Shown here: positions 1-11,243 of the stretch, piece by piece
Layout: the number at the start of each line of letters is the position of its first letter
How positions within the stretch are numbered: the first letter of the stretch is position 1
Origin: Apiosordaria backusii
Taxonomy: Eukaryota; Ascomycota; Sordariomycetes; Sordariales; Lasiosphaeriaceae
NCBI GenBank assembly: GCA_030549205.1
Contig: JAUKTV010000001.1
Location: 3,782,001-3,846,000, forward strand
DNA length: 64,000 nt
Direction of reading: 5' to 3'
Program-made: the position numbers and the translations under genes
Notes under the pieces: generated by a model
Databases searched by the model: none
Seen by the model: the letters and a program-made list of their open reading frames with translations, nothing else
Told to the model about the DNA's origin: nothing

Positions 1-1567
1 TCACCCGCGCCATTCTTACCGCCATGGAGAACTCGTTGTAAAGATACCCAACAAAACACACAATGCTAATTCACGCGCCCCTACCATGTACATGATCCGA
101 TTGCGTTGCTCTTCGTCGGTAATTCGTTTATATCGACCTATATACGGGGATCCTTAATTTTTGAGGGGGCGATACCAAGAATGGAGAAAGAAGGGCGTTT
201 ACAGCGAGGATTTATAGACGGGGGACCAAATGAGCGAGACTGGCATGGGGAGGAGATTCTGGAGAGAAGGCACAGGCTGGACAGGACATCTGTAGCTGTA
301 CAGTAATAAGGGGATAGAACTGGGTCAGCCATACGGCACACACAGACACACATGTTTACTTTCTTTGGCTATCACTTGGCTTGGACGGGCATAAAGAAGT
401 CTGGAAGGGTGCGGTGGCCTATGTTAATGATATGATACGAAATGAATCAAAAAATTCGAAAACATATGTCTCTGGTCCTCTACTTGTGCCGTTGTGGCCT
501 ACTGTGTACATCAATGGAAAAAAGTTCTCAAACTCGGCCCTGTTACACCAGAAAAAAAAACATGAACGTAAAAAATGACACCCTACCCTGTCGAGACGTC
601 AATTGCCTTTCGTTTGAGCTTACCTCCCTCTTTCGGCGTGACCCTCCGAGCCGAGCGGGCGTCGCGGACAAGCGGCGGATTTATCGGCGAGAAGTGGGGC
701 AGGGGTTGGGGTTTCGCGAACGTGGTGGGGGTTGCTGGCGCTAGAAATGGCCAAGATTCTCTTGGAGGCTTGGAAAAGGGTTCGGGAAGAAAGTGAGAGG
801 GGTTGCTAAGCCGCCGAGGCGTATGGATGTATGTAAAGGTGTAGGTTGCTTGGTGAACGTGGAGGGGATGTATTCTTTTGAGAGTATCACGATGGGCAGA
901 GGAGAGGGTGCGTACAGCGTAGGTATGATGATGATGCATGTAGTAGAAGTACCTACCTAGTGTAGCGTAAATTATGCTTTAAAAAATCTGGGGTGTGGGA
1001 TGTGGGGAGATTTCCAAGATCATGGCAACTCTACAAAGGTACGTGTTTGCAGAAATTAAGTAGGTATGTATGTACCTATTAGAAATGCAGTGACTTATCA
1101 GCAAATAGCAAAAGGTGAGATATGCTAAAGAGGTGAAGTGTGACGTCAGGCTATCCATGTACCCGAGGTATTCTCCGAGTGCTCTCTACCTAGGCAACCA
1201 CTCTACAAGCTCCCAATAAAAGCTTCAAACAAACAAACAGAGCAGACGTCTTAAGCGATTAACAAAAGAAACAAGTATCACTCTGCCCTCCATCATCATT
1301 ACAATCTCTCTCTCAAGTCAAGTATGTATGTACGTGTGTACCCTGGTATTCCATCAACGCCATGATTCATTCCCCTCCCCCTTCTGTCATGTACTTCATT
1401 CCTCCATTACGGCATATGCACGTCTAACCATTACACTCTTGTCCAACCCCCCCTCTGTTTCGCATCTACTGTCCATCAAGAAGAAAAAAAACCGTGAAGC
1501 AACCAGCGCCACGCAATGAATGAGACGACTCCACCTCATACAACAACCAACCAGTCAGTGTGTGTAC
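1..1567. other. Non-coding stretch downstream of the CSC1-like gene
   Basis: No convincing gene. The segment is low in complexity, with short purine-rich runs, CA repeats near 340-352 and several TACCTA/TAGGTA words around 945-1080. Reading frames here are short and have unnatural compositions. A possible fragment of another gene at the extreme left edge (about 16-145, minus strand) is discussed under findings. The right part should hold the 3' untranslated region of the minus-strand CSC1-like gene. Confidence 0.6.
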
Positions 1568-4408
1568 TCACTGCCTCCATATATGTGTATCCCCCAAGCT
1601 TATGGAGCTAGAAGAGTTACTACTAGCAGCCCCGCTCCCTGGCCCCGGAGGTCTAGCTGCGATCGCCTCTGCCCCAGTCCCAGCTCCTCCATGACTCCTT
1701 CTTGATGGACCTGGTCCTGCACCATAAGGATACTCCCCTTCGCTGCCACCAAGGTTGAATTCGAGACTATCGTTCTCTTCTGTAAACGGTGGTGGTGGGT
1801 CCTGATAAATCCACGGTTGCTCCAGACTGTAACAAGTTGTTAGCTTCGACTCTTGGTCGATATCACTGTAGAAAAAAAGAACAAAACTTACGGAACCACC
1901 AAGTTAGGATTCACAAACCGCAACCCCTTCTCCCTAGCCTCATCAACCGTCGTACTCCCCCTCCTCCTCAACGACCTCTGATCCATCTCCTCCTCCTCAT
2001 ACCCCCCCTCCCGATCATCATCCAAAATCGCGACCTCACCCGCCCCCTCCTCCCCATCCTCCCCCCTCTTGATACTGATCAGCGAAATAAACTTCGTCAG
2101 CGGCTCAAACTGCCACTTGAAATTCCAGCTATACCACACCGTCCCCACCACCAGCGGAATCACCAGCACCGCCACCGTAAACGCCTTCCTCAGCGCCAAA
2201 TACCCCGACATCGTCACCTGAAACACCACCAGCCCCAAAATAACCCGATAGCAAATCATCCTCCATGCACCCCCCGTCGCGTGCTGAGGCTGGTCCATCG
2301 CGTACAACAACTGATACTTATACGTATAATACCCAAACGAAAAGTACACCAGCCCCAACCCCAGCACCTGGTACCCATTCGGCAGAGCACTGTACACCAA
2401 ACACAAAATAAACACCAACAGCGCCGTCGGCAGATAAAAGCCATAGTAAAACATCGGCGGCTGCATGATTTGCGCAAAATCCCTCGGTGTCTTGGCGCCC
2501 ATACGATTGATCGGATACAAGCTCACGCTTCCAAACTGGAGCAGCCTAAAGGGGAACAATCCCAGACCCTGGAGCATGATGAAGCAAGTGTAAAAGTTTG
2601 TCAGGTCCTCGATCTTTTGGGCGATGGTATACGCGATATACGTGCTGTCTTTGAGGCTCTTTCGGAAGGTCTCTTGGATTCCTGCCACGGCGGCACCAAA
2701 GACGGTGAAGATGAGGAAAATGTTGAAGAAGGTGAAGAAGAAGTTCTTGCTGATTACCGAGAGGGCTATGTCGCCTCGGGAGATCATGCCTTGGTGTTCG
2801 GACAGAAAATCGTAGAGATAGGGGACGGCGACGTTCAGGAGAGAGACGACGAGGGTAGGGATGCCGGTTTGGATGAGTGAGCGGATGATCTCGTGGTCCT
2901 TGAGAGTTTCGGCCAGGGAAGGCATAACGGCTTTGATCGTGCAGATGCTCATTGAGGCTAGTGCCGCGACAGGGACCAACCAAATGATGGAGAGGATCGC
3001 AACGAAGATGGTGATGGTCCAAGACTGGAAGCGCCGCCTCCACCAGGGTTTGTATGTGTTCCTCCAAACCACATCGGATGGGGCCGGGGCAGGTTTGGTT
3101 AGCAGTTGACCCGGGCGGGGATCGATGAGTGCCTGGATCGCCATCTGACAGGCTGCAATAGAGTCCATTGTCACGAATGCGATGTTGGCCGGCTCATACG
3201 TCTTTTTCCGTGCGGCGATGATCTTTTCATCGAGCAATCGAAGGCGCTCAGTGTAATAGTCCAGCGCGTCAATCTTGCGACTTTGAAGACGAAGAAAGCC
3301 ATACCAAAGCCTTGCTTGGGGCGGGGCCTGTCAATCTGCATATCATGCTCCCCTCGTAGCAGGCGCTCGCTTTCGCCAGCTTCTTCGTCAGCCCGTACTT
3401 CTGGTGTCCCCGAAGCTATCCCTTCGCCATTTATCTGCGTTCCAACCGGGAGCTTCGGCTTTTGGTTGATGTAAACACTCCACGTCTCTTCGAGTTTGGC
3501 GAGAATCACCCGTCTCTTTTCCATCAACTCATCGATTTCCTTCCAGTTCCGACACAGGGTAACACTTTCCACCTTGCCGATTTCCAACCTTTCCACCAGG
3601 GCTTTAATGGCAGCCTCAGTCCGTATCTCTTTTGGAATACTAGACAGCCGGAACGTTCGGTCGGTAATTGTAGATTGTGTACCCAAGTATTCCTGGCGTA
3701 TGCGAATTACCTTCAATGTATACCTACTCAACATGAACAGGGTGAGTCCCGTAAAGAAGTAGGTAAACACCAGGTAAGACCACAAATAGCCCATGTTCTT
3801 GTTGAAGCTCTTATCCGGGGAGTCATCGTCGTCGGAATCATTGGGGTCGTCCCCAAACAGTTTCGTTGCTTGATAATCTCGATATGTTGCATACTCGCGG
3901 AAGAGGAAGGCCTCGGTGGAGTCGGTACTGTTCGGGATATGCCCGTCGATAAAGTGCCGGTTGATAGGCTCGAGAACCACGGCAGCAAAGAAAAACATGA
4001 CAGCGAAGAGTTTCAGCGACATCTTAAAGAAGGTGAGGAAGACATATGCGTCCAGCCCGGCGGAAGCCAGCACCTGCTGCTCAGTGATCCTGTAGAGGGC
4101 AGGCATCCAGCCGAAGAAGGTATCGGGTAGATGAGGCAGGTCGATTTCGGCATGTCGTGTGCGCGCGGCGTACAGTGACTTCCATCGTCGTCGTAGTATC
4201 TGCCAAAGAACTAGTTGTTAGAGCGCCCGTGGAAGGAAACGCGCCTCAGAGGTTAGGACAAGACGAGAAGACCTACACAGAAAGCTAGAAACGCTGAAAG
4301 GCCCAGCGCCAGCGAAATGGCGAACTGGACCTGGAAATCCTTCTTCCCCGGCTTGATGTACTCATCTCCATCGCACTTGGGCTTTTTGGGCTCTTCGAGT
4401 ATGTTCAT
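1568..4408 (-). CDS. CSC1/OSCA-family stress-gated cation channel, frameshifted in this sequence
   Basis: Exons on the minus strand are 4408-4277, 4199-1892 and 1826-1568; both introns have GT-AG ends. The protein, about 899 residues once the frame is bridged, matches the CSC1/TMEM63/OSCA family (older name DUF221, yeast Rsn1/Phm7 relatives), which forms osmosensitive cation channels in plasma or internal membranes. Visible family features are the N-terminal membrane segment, the stretch DTFFGWMPALYRITEQQVL, the cytosolic domain with LDEKIIAARK, and the multi-spanning 7TM block starting near WRRRFQSWTITIF. The last exon gives a hydrophilic tail with IYQDPPPPFTEEND. The reading frame breaks near 3312-3326 inside the conserved RPRP-x-x-RLWYGF motif: one base is missing beside two G4 runs. 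This could be an assembly error or a real lesion. The first ATG in the frame is at 4408; only GTG-type codons precede it. Confidence 0.88.
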
Positions 4409-5124
4409 GGTTGCATAGTTGGAGCTGGGAGGAATACCGGCGGGCACGTCAAGACGGACGGGGTCGATATCAACTTTTCACAGAGTGAACTGGCGAGCGC
4501 CTTGGAGCTGTCGACTGTTGACCGCACCCAAGGACTGGTCACGCAGGCTTGGCGCTGGTAGGCAACCGAAAAAGTGGAGTTAAGGGTACAGTCTCGCTCT
4601 GGCTGCCAGAGGTTTTATGATTGAAGCATACGGATTGCGTATCTCAAAATGTAGAGGGAGGACTGATAGGTAGGAGTCTACATACAGAAGGTGTCGATAG
4701 AGTTGGATAGCCTCTCTGTCCACTACTACAGACTCTTGATGCCTCGTAGTCGAGTACCTCGAGCTGAAAGAGCTCCAGGTCCACATGCGACGAGATATTG
4801 TGGGGCTTGTCTGCATGGTGACGTGCGAACGGGACCCACCGGCAAGACCCGCCACAAGCAGTTGCGCATGCATCGTCCAAGAAAGGGTCCATGGGTGATC
4901 TGAAGATTTGCATTGGCAATCAACACATTTTGTAGTCCATGTTGAGATGTTGAGGTATACCATCCTTCCCCGTCGGCCTCGTGGTTAGGAGAAATAGATT
5001 GAGCTCAAGAAGGAAGGTAACCTTCTACGACAAGAAGTGCGCGTTAGCCTGCTAACAACGTCGTACTCAAAGTAAGTAGGATTGAAATAGTACCCTCTGC
5101 AGCATCTGGCTGTTGTCTCACGCC
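4409..5124. other. Intergenic region, CSC1-like promoter side
   Basis: This lies upstream of the CSC1-like gene and downstream of the NTPase gene, both on the minus strand. Frames of up to 127 codons exist on the minus strand (for example 4963-4580, with a true ATG), but they show no recognisable domain and overlap other open frames. I read it as promoter, 5' leader and 3' untranslated sequence. Confidence 0.5.
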
Positions 5125-5709
5125 CTATGACCTCTCTTCCGTCCGAAAGGTCAACTGGGTATTCCTGAACGGTATCAAGGCCAAAATGACAGCCTGAACA
5201 TAATACGAAGTCCTAGTAATCACATCGCCCGTCAAAATGCCCACCGAGCCGCTGTGCTGTTTGGAGTTTGTCTTCCCGAAAATCAAGTCGTCGGCATGGC
5301 CCAACTCCATGCCTCCACCGATCAGATTCGCCGTTTCCTGAGCCAGATAGTACGTTGCCGTGCGCGCCTTTCCAGTGCGGCCTTCTTTGCTCTCCACGGC
5401 AATCCAAGCAAAGGACTGAAAGGTTTCGCCGTCTGGGTGGACGCCTCCTTCGACGCCAACCCAAAAGTCAGCATCGGGCTCCAGCGCGTGAGCGTTTTGT
5501 ATGCGGTTGAGGGCGCCTTGTAGTGTGTCTTGATCCGAAAGTGGCTGATCTGGAACGCCCGAGGGGACACTAACTCCAGATACTTGGTAGGCTGAGCCGG
5601 GAAACATGCGCGAAAAGCCCTCAAGGACTGCGCCGGTTTTGACTGGATTCAGCGAGGCAACAACGACTTTTTGCGGGGTTATTTGGCTGGTGGCCTCCTG
5701 AGACTCCAT
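5125..5709 (-). CDS. YjjX-type inosine/xanthosine triphosphatase
   Basis: An uninterrupted 194-codon frame with a true ATG at 5709 and stop at 5125. The protein looks like the NTPase family typified by bacterial YjjX, which hydrolyses non-canonical nucleotides such as ITP and XTP and so cleans the nucleotide pool. Supporting features are the N-terminal strand KVVVASLNPVK near residues 14-24, the central DADFWVGVEGGV near 80-91, and GGGMELGHADDLIFG followed by SGSVGILTGDVITR near 130-165, which correspond to the substrate and metal-binding regions of the family. No targeting signal or intron is seen. The length fits the family (about 170-200 residues). It is distinct from the HAM1/ITPA family, which also acts on ITP. 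Confidence 0.85.
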   Translation of the reverse strand: MESQEATSQITPQKVVVASLNPVKTGAVLEGFSRMFPGSAYQVSGVSVPSGVPDQPLSDQDTLQGALNRIQNAHALEPDADFWVGVEGGVHPDGETFQSFAWIAVESKEGRTGKARTATYYLAQETANLIGGGMELGHADDLIFGKTNSKQHSGSVGILTGDVITRTSYYVQAVILALIPFRNTQLTFRTEERS

Positions 5710-6511
5710 GGCGCTGAATGATGGGAAACTACGGTAACGTTGTCGGTTGAAGAGATCTGGCTGACAAAAAAGTGGGAAAATGAAGCAGAGGAGCGGATCC
5801 TCGAGATTGTATGCGATTGTTGATTCAATTCAGGGGTTGTGAATGTCTTCTGTTCCTCGCTGGTTTTGCCAGGTTGATGCTTGATGACTAATTGTCATAA
5901 CGGAAATTGAAATAGAAGGGTTAGGGTTGTGCTAGGTGTTCTTGCATCTGTTGTCTGGCCCCACATCACATCTCATCCCGTTCCCCAAACCCAAAATCGA
6001 GAATACGACAGGACGACAAACACATGGCGCATTCTGTCAACTGCCACAGAGGCATCCACGCATCTGAAAGCTTCTTTCAAGCCATTTCCTGTCCCGAGAG
6101 GCCTCGAGAGCCAATGGCAGTTCTTGGCAGGCCCAAGTTGCCACCATGAAGAGGCTGCGCAGCCCAACTCTTGCCCGGGACCAGTGACAAGTGACGTGTT
6201 GTATCGCCTGCAGTCGTCACCGTCCCCAATGGGCGCTGCGTAACCACTCCACTGGAAATCCAGGCACCGCCCAACTTTCAGCATTGTCGTCGGGCAAAGG
6301 TAGGGCGTTGTAGGTGTTTATAAGGTCTCTTGTGTTCATCTTTTCCGTTCTAGTTCTGTTTGGCATCCGTTCCCTATTAAGCCTCACAGTTGAGCCATCC
6401 TCATAGCTGTTTGTGCAGCTATCTCGACCTTTCCCCATTTTACCAACATCTTTTGTCCCATATCTTTGTGTATAGCACACCACCTAGCATCCTATATACC
6501 TTCTTTTCAAG
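5710..6511. other. Divergent promoter region between NTPase and dynamin-like genes
   Basis: About 0.8 kb separates the starts of two divergent genes. Pyrimidine-rich stretches precede the plus-strand gene (about 6330-6510). No gene is recognised, and I cannot point to a specific binding site with confidence. Confidence 0.55.
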
Positions 6512-9031
6512 ATGGTCACCCGGCTCGAGGTAGCCCTGGACGCCCAGGAGCTGGCCGGCGACCAGCGCGCTCTCCTTGATCTTATTGACAAGCTCCAGTT
6601 TGCGCAACTCGACAATGTCAAGCTCCCACAGATCGTCGTGGTGGGCGACCAGAGCGCCGGCAAAAGCTCTGTACTCGAGGCCATTACCGGCACCCCTTTC
6701 CCAAGAGATGCCGGCGCTTGCACGAGATTTGCGACCGAGATCAGGCTGAGGAGGGCACCACAGGCCAGCATCACAGTCTCCGTCATCCCCGACAAGAACA
6801 GACCGTTTCCCGAGCAGGAGAGGTTGAGGCAGTTTGGCGGAATGGTCAACACCAACATGCCGTTCGAGCAGCTCATGAGGTCGGCTGTGGATATGATTGC
6901 CCCAAAGAACATTCCTGGCCGCTTTGCTGCTCGAGACATCTTGGTGGTGGAGAAAAGGGGCCCCGACATGCCCCTTTTGACCCTTGTTGACTTGCCCGGT
7001 CTCGTTCGCAATGCCAACAACGACCAGTCGCTTGAAGATATTCGAACGATCGAAGCGCTCTCCGACCGCTACATGAAGAGCTCCCGCACCATCATTCTAG
7101 CAGTCGTTGGTGGGAACTCGGATTACGTTCAAGCCCCTATTCTTACCAAGGCACGACACTTCGATCCTAATGGGTCCCGAACCATTGGCGTGTTAACCAA
7201 GCCCGACCTTACCGAGTCGATTGGCCTTGAGGACAAGTTTATTGACTTGGTCATGAACAAGGACAAGAGGAACGATTTTCGGTTGGGCTGGTATGTTCTC
7301 CTGAACCCTGGGCCTCGCGAGGCCGGCCAGCCCTGGCCCACGCCCGAGGAGCGCCGCCGGGCAGAGGATGCTTTCTTCAACAGCGGGAAGTGGGCGGCGG
7401 TTCCACGTAACATTTGTGGCACGAGGGCTCTGATGCAGAAGCTCAGTGTCCAGCTCCAACTCCACATTGGGAAACACGTCCACGTCTTGCGCAAGCAGAT
7501 CCAAAAGGCACTTGACGACACCGATGCTGAACTCCAATCTCTGGGCACTGGCAAGGACACTCCTGAGGAGTGGCGAATCGAGCTTGTTGAACTTTTTTCA
7601 GCATCCAAAGAGCTTGTCATTCCAGCAGTTTACGGCTTCTACAAAAATCCCCCAAAGAAGAATTTCTTCAGAGTCACCGCCGATCCCAGAGGCACGCCGG
7701 CGCAGAACCTCCGCGCCCGTGCTAGCGAAGAAAACGACCGATTTTCGCAGAGAATCAGGGCCCATGGGCGCAAGCTGAACTTTTCCCTGCCACTACAGTC
7801 GGGAGACCCTGACGCTCCAGCTCCGATCAACCACGCCAAGCGAGAATTCATAACTAGCGAGGTCGAGATGTTGCTGAAACAGATTCGCGGCTCCGAATTC
7901 CCAATGGACCCCAAGCCCCGAGCTGTGTATATGTTGTTCCAGAGTTATTCGGAAAACTGGCCCAAACTCGCCCAAGAGCACAAGGACAACCTGGGTGTGG
8001 TCTGCAACGAGTTTCTAGGGGAGCTCATCGACTACGCCTGGCCGAAGCGCATGCGCGAGCCCCTCCGACGCCACTTCCTCGACCCCCAGATGAAGGCTTT
8101 GATGGCCAAAGCCCAGCACGAGCTGGATCTTCTCATGCAAGACCAAAACCTCGAGGTCCAACCCTACGATCCTGAATATGAGGAGCGCTTACGAGCCTGG
8201 CACGTCAGCAGTACGCAAAACGGCGCGCGGTATACAGAAGCCGAGGAGGTGCTCGAGAAGATGCTGATCTACTATGAGCTCGCCGCCAAGACCTTCATCC
8301 GGAATACCATCGTTCAAGTTGTTGAGAGGCACCTGCTTCAGGGCATGTATGGGATCTTCAACTCGGTTGAAGTGTTGGGCTTAAGCAACGAGATTGTTGA
8401 GGCCATTGCTGCGGAAAACAAGGAGACGAGAGACCGGAGACAGACATTGAAGGTGCAGAAGAAGGCCATCGAGGAGGCCAAGGATATTTGTGCCAGCCTT
8501 GCCATGCGCAAAGAGCTCAGGGCATACGCAGAGGATGGGCCTGAGGATGGCGAATCTACTTCCGATGATGAGGCTCCGAAGCCGGTGCGTAGAAGTACCA
8601 GCAAGCGGTCCAGGCGCTCGAGGCAGCCCTCTAGTGGGGAGTTCACACCACAGCCGCAGCCAAGTAGAGGCTATGATGACAACACTAGATACTCTCAGCC
8701 TCAGCCTCAACCCCAACCTCCACCGCCTTCGACACACGCTCCGAGCACGTACGGTCCCATCAGACCAGAAGTGACTGTCGAGACCGATCATGTGACGGAA
8801 GCTGGATACACCACACGACCACCGCAATCGGCGCCTCCGCCGCCACCTCGGCCGGGAAAAGTGAGGGATGAAGACGGTCGCGCGTACTCGCCTACATCGA
8901 CGACTCGCACTCCACGGGGTGCTCCCGAGCAGTACTACGCCAACGGTGGAGGATACTCCTCGAACAACCCCTTCGGTAATGACGCTGCGGAGTTTGAGGC
9001 CTCGAGGAGAAGGAAGCCTGTGAGGGGTTAA
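6512..9031 (+). CDS. Dynamin-family GTPase (Mx/dynamin-like), single exon
   Basis: An 839-codon intronless gene starting at the ATG in a CTTTTCAAGATGG context. The N-terminal GTPase domain has the P-loop GDQSAGKSSV (residues about 46-55), the switch region with CTRF, the DxxG element VDLPGLV (about 158-164) and the nucleotide-specificity motif LTKPD (about 228-232). A helical middle/stalk region follows. A GTPase effector domain lies around residues 590-665 (FIRNTIVQVVERHLL, then EDRR-like basic helices). The last 150 residues are Pro/Gln/Ser/Arg-rich and disordered. There is no PH domain and no mitochondrial presequence, so this is neither a classical endocytic dynamin nor Mgm1; it fits the expanded group of fungal dynamin-like GTPases of mostly unknown role. 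It probably assembles into membrane-remodelling polymers. Confidence 0.92.
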   Translation: MVTRLEVALDAQELAGDQRALLDLIDKLQFAQLDNVKLPQIVVVGDQSAGKSSVLEAITGTPFPRDAGACTRFATEIRLRRAPQASITVSVIPDKNRPFPEQERLRQFGGMVNTNMPFEQLMRSAVDMIAPKNIPGRFAARDILVVEKRGPDMPLLTLVDLPGLVRNANNDQSLEDIRTIEALSDRYMKSSRTIILAVVGGNSDYVQAPILTKARHFDPNGSRTIGVLTKPDLTESIGLEDKFIDLVMNKDKRNDFRLGWYVLLNPGPREAGQPWPTPEERRRAEDAFFNSGKWAAVPRNICGTRALMQKLSVQLQLHIGKHVHVLRKQIQKALDDTDAELQSLGTGKDTPEEWRIELVELFSASKELVIPAVYGFYKNPPKKNFFRVTADPRGTPAQNLRARASEENDRFSQRIRAHGRKLNFSLPLQSGDPDAPAPINHAKREFITSEVEMLLKQIRGSEFPMDPKPRAVYMLFQSYSENWPKLAQEHKDNLGVVCNEFLGELIDYAWPKRMREPLRRHFLDPQMKALMAKAQHELDLLMQDQNLEVQPYDPEYEERLRAWHVSSTQNGARYTEAEEVLEKMLIYYELAAKTFIRNTIVQVVERHLLQGMYGIFNSVEVLGLSNEIVEAIAAENKETRDRRQTLKVQKKAIEEAKDICASLAMRKELRAYAEDGPEDGESTSDDEAPKPVRRSTSKRSRRSRQPSSGEFTPQPQPSRGYDDNTRYSQPQPQPQPPPPSTHAPSTYGPIRPEVTVETDHVTEAGYTTRPPQSAPPPPPRPGKVRDEDGRAYSPTSTTRTPRGAPEQYYANGGGYSSNNPFGNDAAEFEASRRRKPVRG

Positions 9032-9581
9032 TTTGCATAGGGGGTAGTTGAAGCTCTTTCCTAATTTTCTTCTTGGTTGACCGGTCTAGATGTTGCACAA
9101 TGGGGATGTCCTATTGTTGGCCCAGCAGTTTGTTGGCCTGATTTTCAGAAGGGCTGGAGTTTGGCACTACAGGTAGTTTACGGGCGTATTATTGTTTAGA
9201 TACCTAGGATTGATGTCTTTATGAATAGAAGTCGTTTCAAACAGTTCAGGTGATGTTTCATGAGGGCAACGCACTTATTGTACCAGAGTCAGACGAAGAC
9301 AATGGCTCTATCTTCTGTCCAAGCGACACCACCGACTGCAGCTGTCACTTTCCGCCATTCCCGGTTTGTCTTTGAGATTAGGCCACAACATCTTCCACAT
9401 ACCTACCTTACCCATCCTGTTCCACGCAAGAAACCTAAGGCCACGATTTTCTTCGATTATCTAGTATTTAGTTGTTCGAGAAACCCGAGGGGGTATCCTC
9501 AACGCCTTTTTCCATAATCGCCTTCATTTCGTTCATCTTTGAGAAACAGCTACTTCCTTTTTGTTGGACAAGGCCGATATC
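9032..9581. other. Intergenic, dynamin-like 3' side and subtilisin promoter
   Basis: A short spacer between two tandem plus-strand genes. It is moderately A/T-rich before the subtilisin start. No gene or clear regulatory site was recognised. Confidence 0.55.
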
Positions 9582-11243
9582 ATGACTTTGAACATGAAGT
9601 CGCTTTTGGTCACTGTCATCATTCTATTCACAGATGGCGTTGTCATCGCCGGTCCGGCCCATGGATCAACTGTCCCCAAAGTCAACACTCCGCAAAACGT
9701 CCACGAATCGCTCGCGAATGAGTACTTGGTCCAGTTCCACGATGACCCTGACCTCTCGCATGAGCGGTTCATGGCACATACAGCTGTTATCCACGCTGCA
9801 GCACAGAAATATTTGACTGGCGGCAATCAGTATGCTGGAGTCATCCGCCACTTCAGTATTGGGCCGGGATTTCGAGCTTTCCATGGACATCTGGATCCCG
9901 AGCATGTTGAGCAGCTCAGGCAGCTGAATTTTGTAAGTCATCTCGACAAGTATGACCTTCAGGAAAGTGACTGACTGACGGGTGACAACAACAGGTCAAG
10001 CGTATAGAGCCAAATGCCCTTGTCACGACCCAATTTGATAGCATCCCCAAGCTCGAGTCACCACCAACTGCAAAAGTCCAGTTAGAGACAGAGTTGAGGA
10101 AAGCCAAACGGGGTGACGACCTAAACAAGACAGTGCTCAAAGGGCCAACCCCCAGATCGGCCAACTTCAATGTAAAAGTTCACGTCCATACCGCTGAGAA
10201 CTGGTACATCCCCCCTACTCGTCTGCCTGTATTATATCAGCAGTACTAACATCCCCAGGGGCCAATCCCGCATCTCCCACCGCCACCCCAGCTCCAAGCC
10301 ATCCTACCGCTACTTCAAACCCCCCCTCCCACCCACAATCTACATGCTCGACACCGGCATCCGCAAGACTCACTCCGAGTTCCGCACCTCCACCAACCCC
10401 TCCTCCACCACCAACACCACCAACTCCAAAGTCCGTTTCGGCCCCAACTTCACCGTCCCCCCCGACGATCCCCTCCGTTACAACTCCAACGACGACAACG
10501 GCCACGGCACGCACACAGCAGGAATAGTAGCAGGCAACACCTTCGGCATCGTGCCCCACGGCCACCCGGTCCACCTCGTAGCTGTCAAAGTCCTAAGCGC
10601 CAATGGATCTGGCACATGGGATGGTCTCCTCCAAGCTATACAGTGGTATGTGCCACACCCCCCCCCCCCCCCCCCTCCTCCTTTTTTTAACATTATCTAA
10701 CTTCCCACCAGGGCCGGTAATGATACCATTAAACGTCATCTCTCCTCCCGCGCAATCATCAACCTCTCCCTCGGAGGCGGTTACTCCCAAATCACCAACG
10801 ACGCCGTCACCGCAGCAATCAACCACGCCAAAATCACCGTTGTTGTCGCAAGCGGGAACGATAACAACCTCACTTCTTACCTCTCTCCTGCCTCCTGCCC
10901 CGACGCGATCACAGTCGCGGCGATAGATGCCAACGACACCCGCGCTGGGTTTTCGAATTACGGTCCGGGAGTGGACGTGTTTGCTCCGGGGGTGGATATA
11001 CTTTCGTCTGGGAATGGCGATGATGATCAGAGTGTGTACATGAGCGGGACGAGCATGGCTGCTCCGCATGTTGCTGGGTTGGCGGCGTACTTCATGATGG
11101 TGTATGGGGCGCATACGCCGGACGAGATGAGGCAGAGGTTGATGGGTGTGGCGATCAAGGGGGCGGTGAAGGATAAAGGGGAGGGGAGTGCGGATGCGGT
11201 GGCGTATAATGGGGTTGATGATCCTGAGGAAGACGATGATTAG
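9582..11243 (+). CDS. Secreted subtilisin-like serine protease (S8, proteinase K type)
   Basis: Exons 9582-9932, 9995-10203, 10259-10645 and 10712-11243 give 492 residues. A hydrophobic signal sequence (MKSLLVTVIILFTDGVVIAG) starts at residue 5, so translation may begin at 9582 or 9594. An I9-type inhibitory propeptide follows (NEYLVQFHDDPD, HFSIGPGFRAFHGHL). The catalytic triad is visible: Asp in YMLDTGI, His in NGHGTHTAGIVAG, Ser in MSGTSMAAPHVAG; the oxyanion Asn is in VVVASGND. The order and spacing are those of fungal proteinase K-like enzymes, which are processed and secreted to degrade protein. The mature domain carries several NxT/S sites. The C-terminus ends in an acidic tail. Intron 2 has a perfect TACTAAC branch site near 10244. 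Intron 3 contains an 18-C homopolymer, so the local sequence may be unreliable, but splicing keeps the frame. Confidence 0.93.
10658..10675. repeat. C18 homopolymer in subtilisin intron 3
   Basis: Eighteen consecutive C residues lie just inside the third intron of the protease gene, followed by a pyrimidine tract before the acceptor. Length is probably variable and hard to sequence correctly; it does not affect the reading frame. Confidence 0.9.

Noticed and set aside
1789..2880. 363-codon plus-strand open frame
   Set aside because: It is antisense to the CSC1-like gene, starts with a non-ATG codon and encodes Arg/His/Pro/Gln-rich nonsense typical of a shadow frame.
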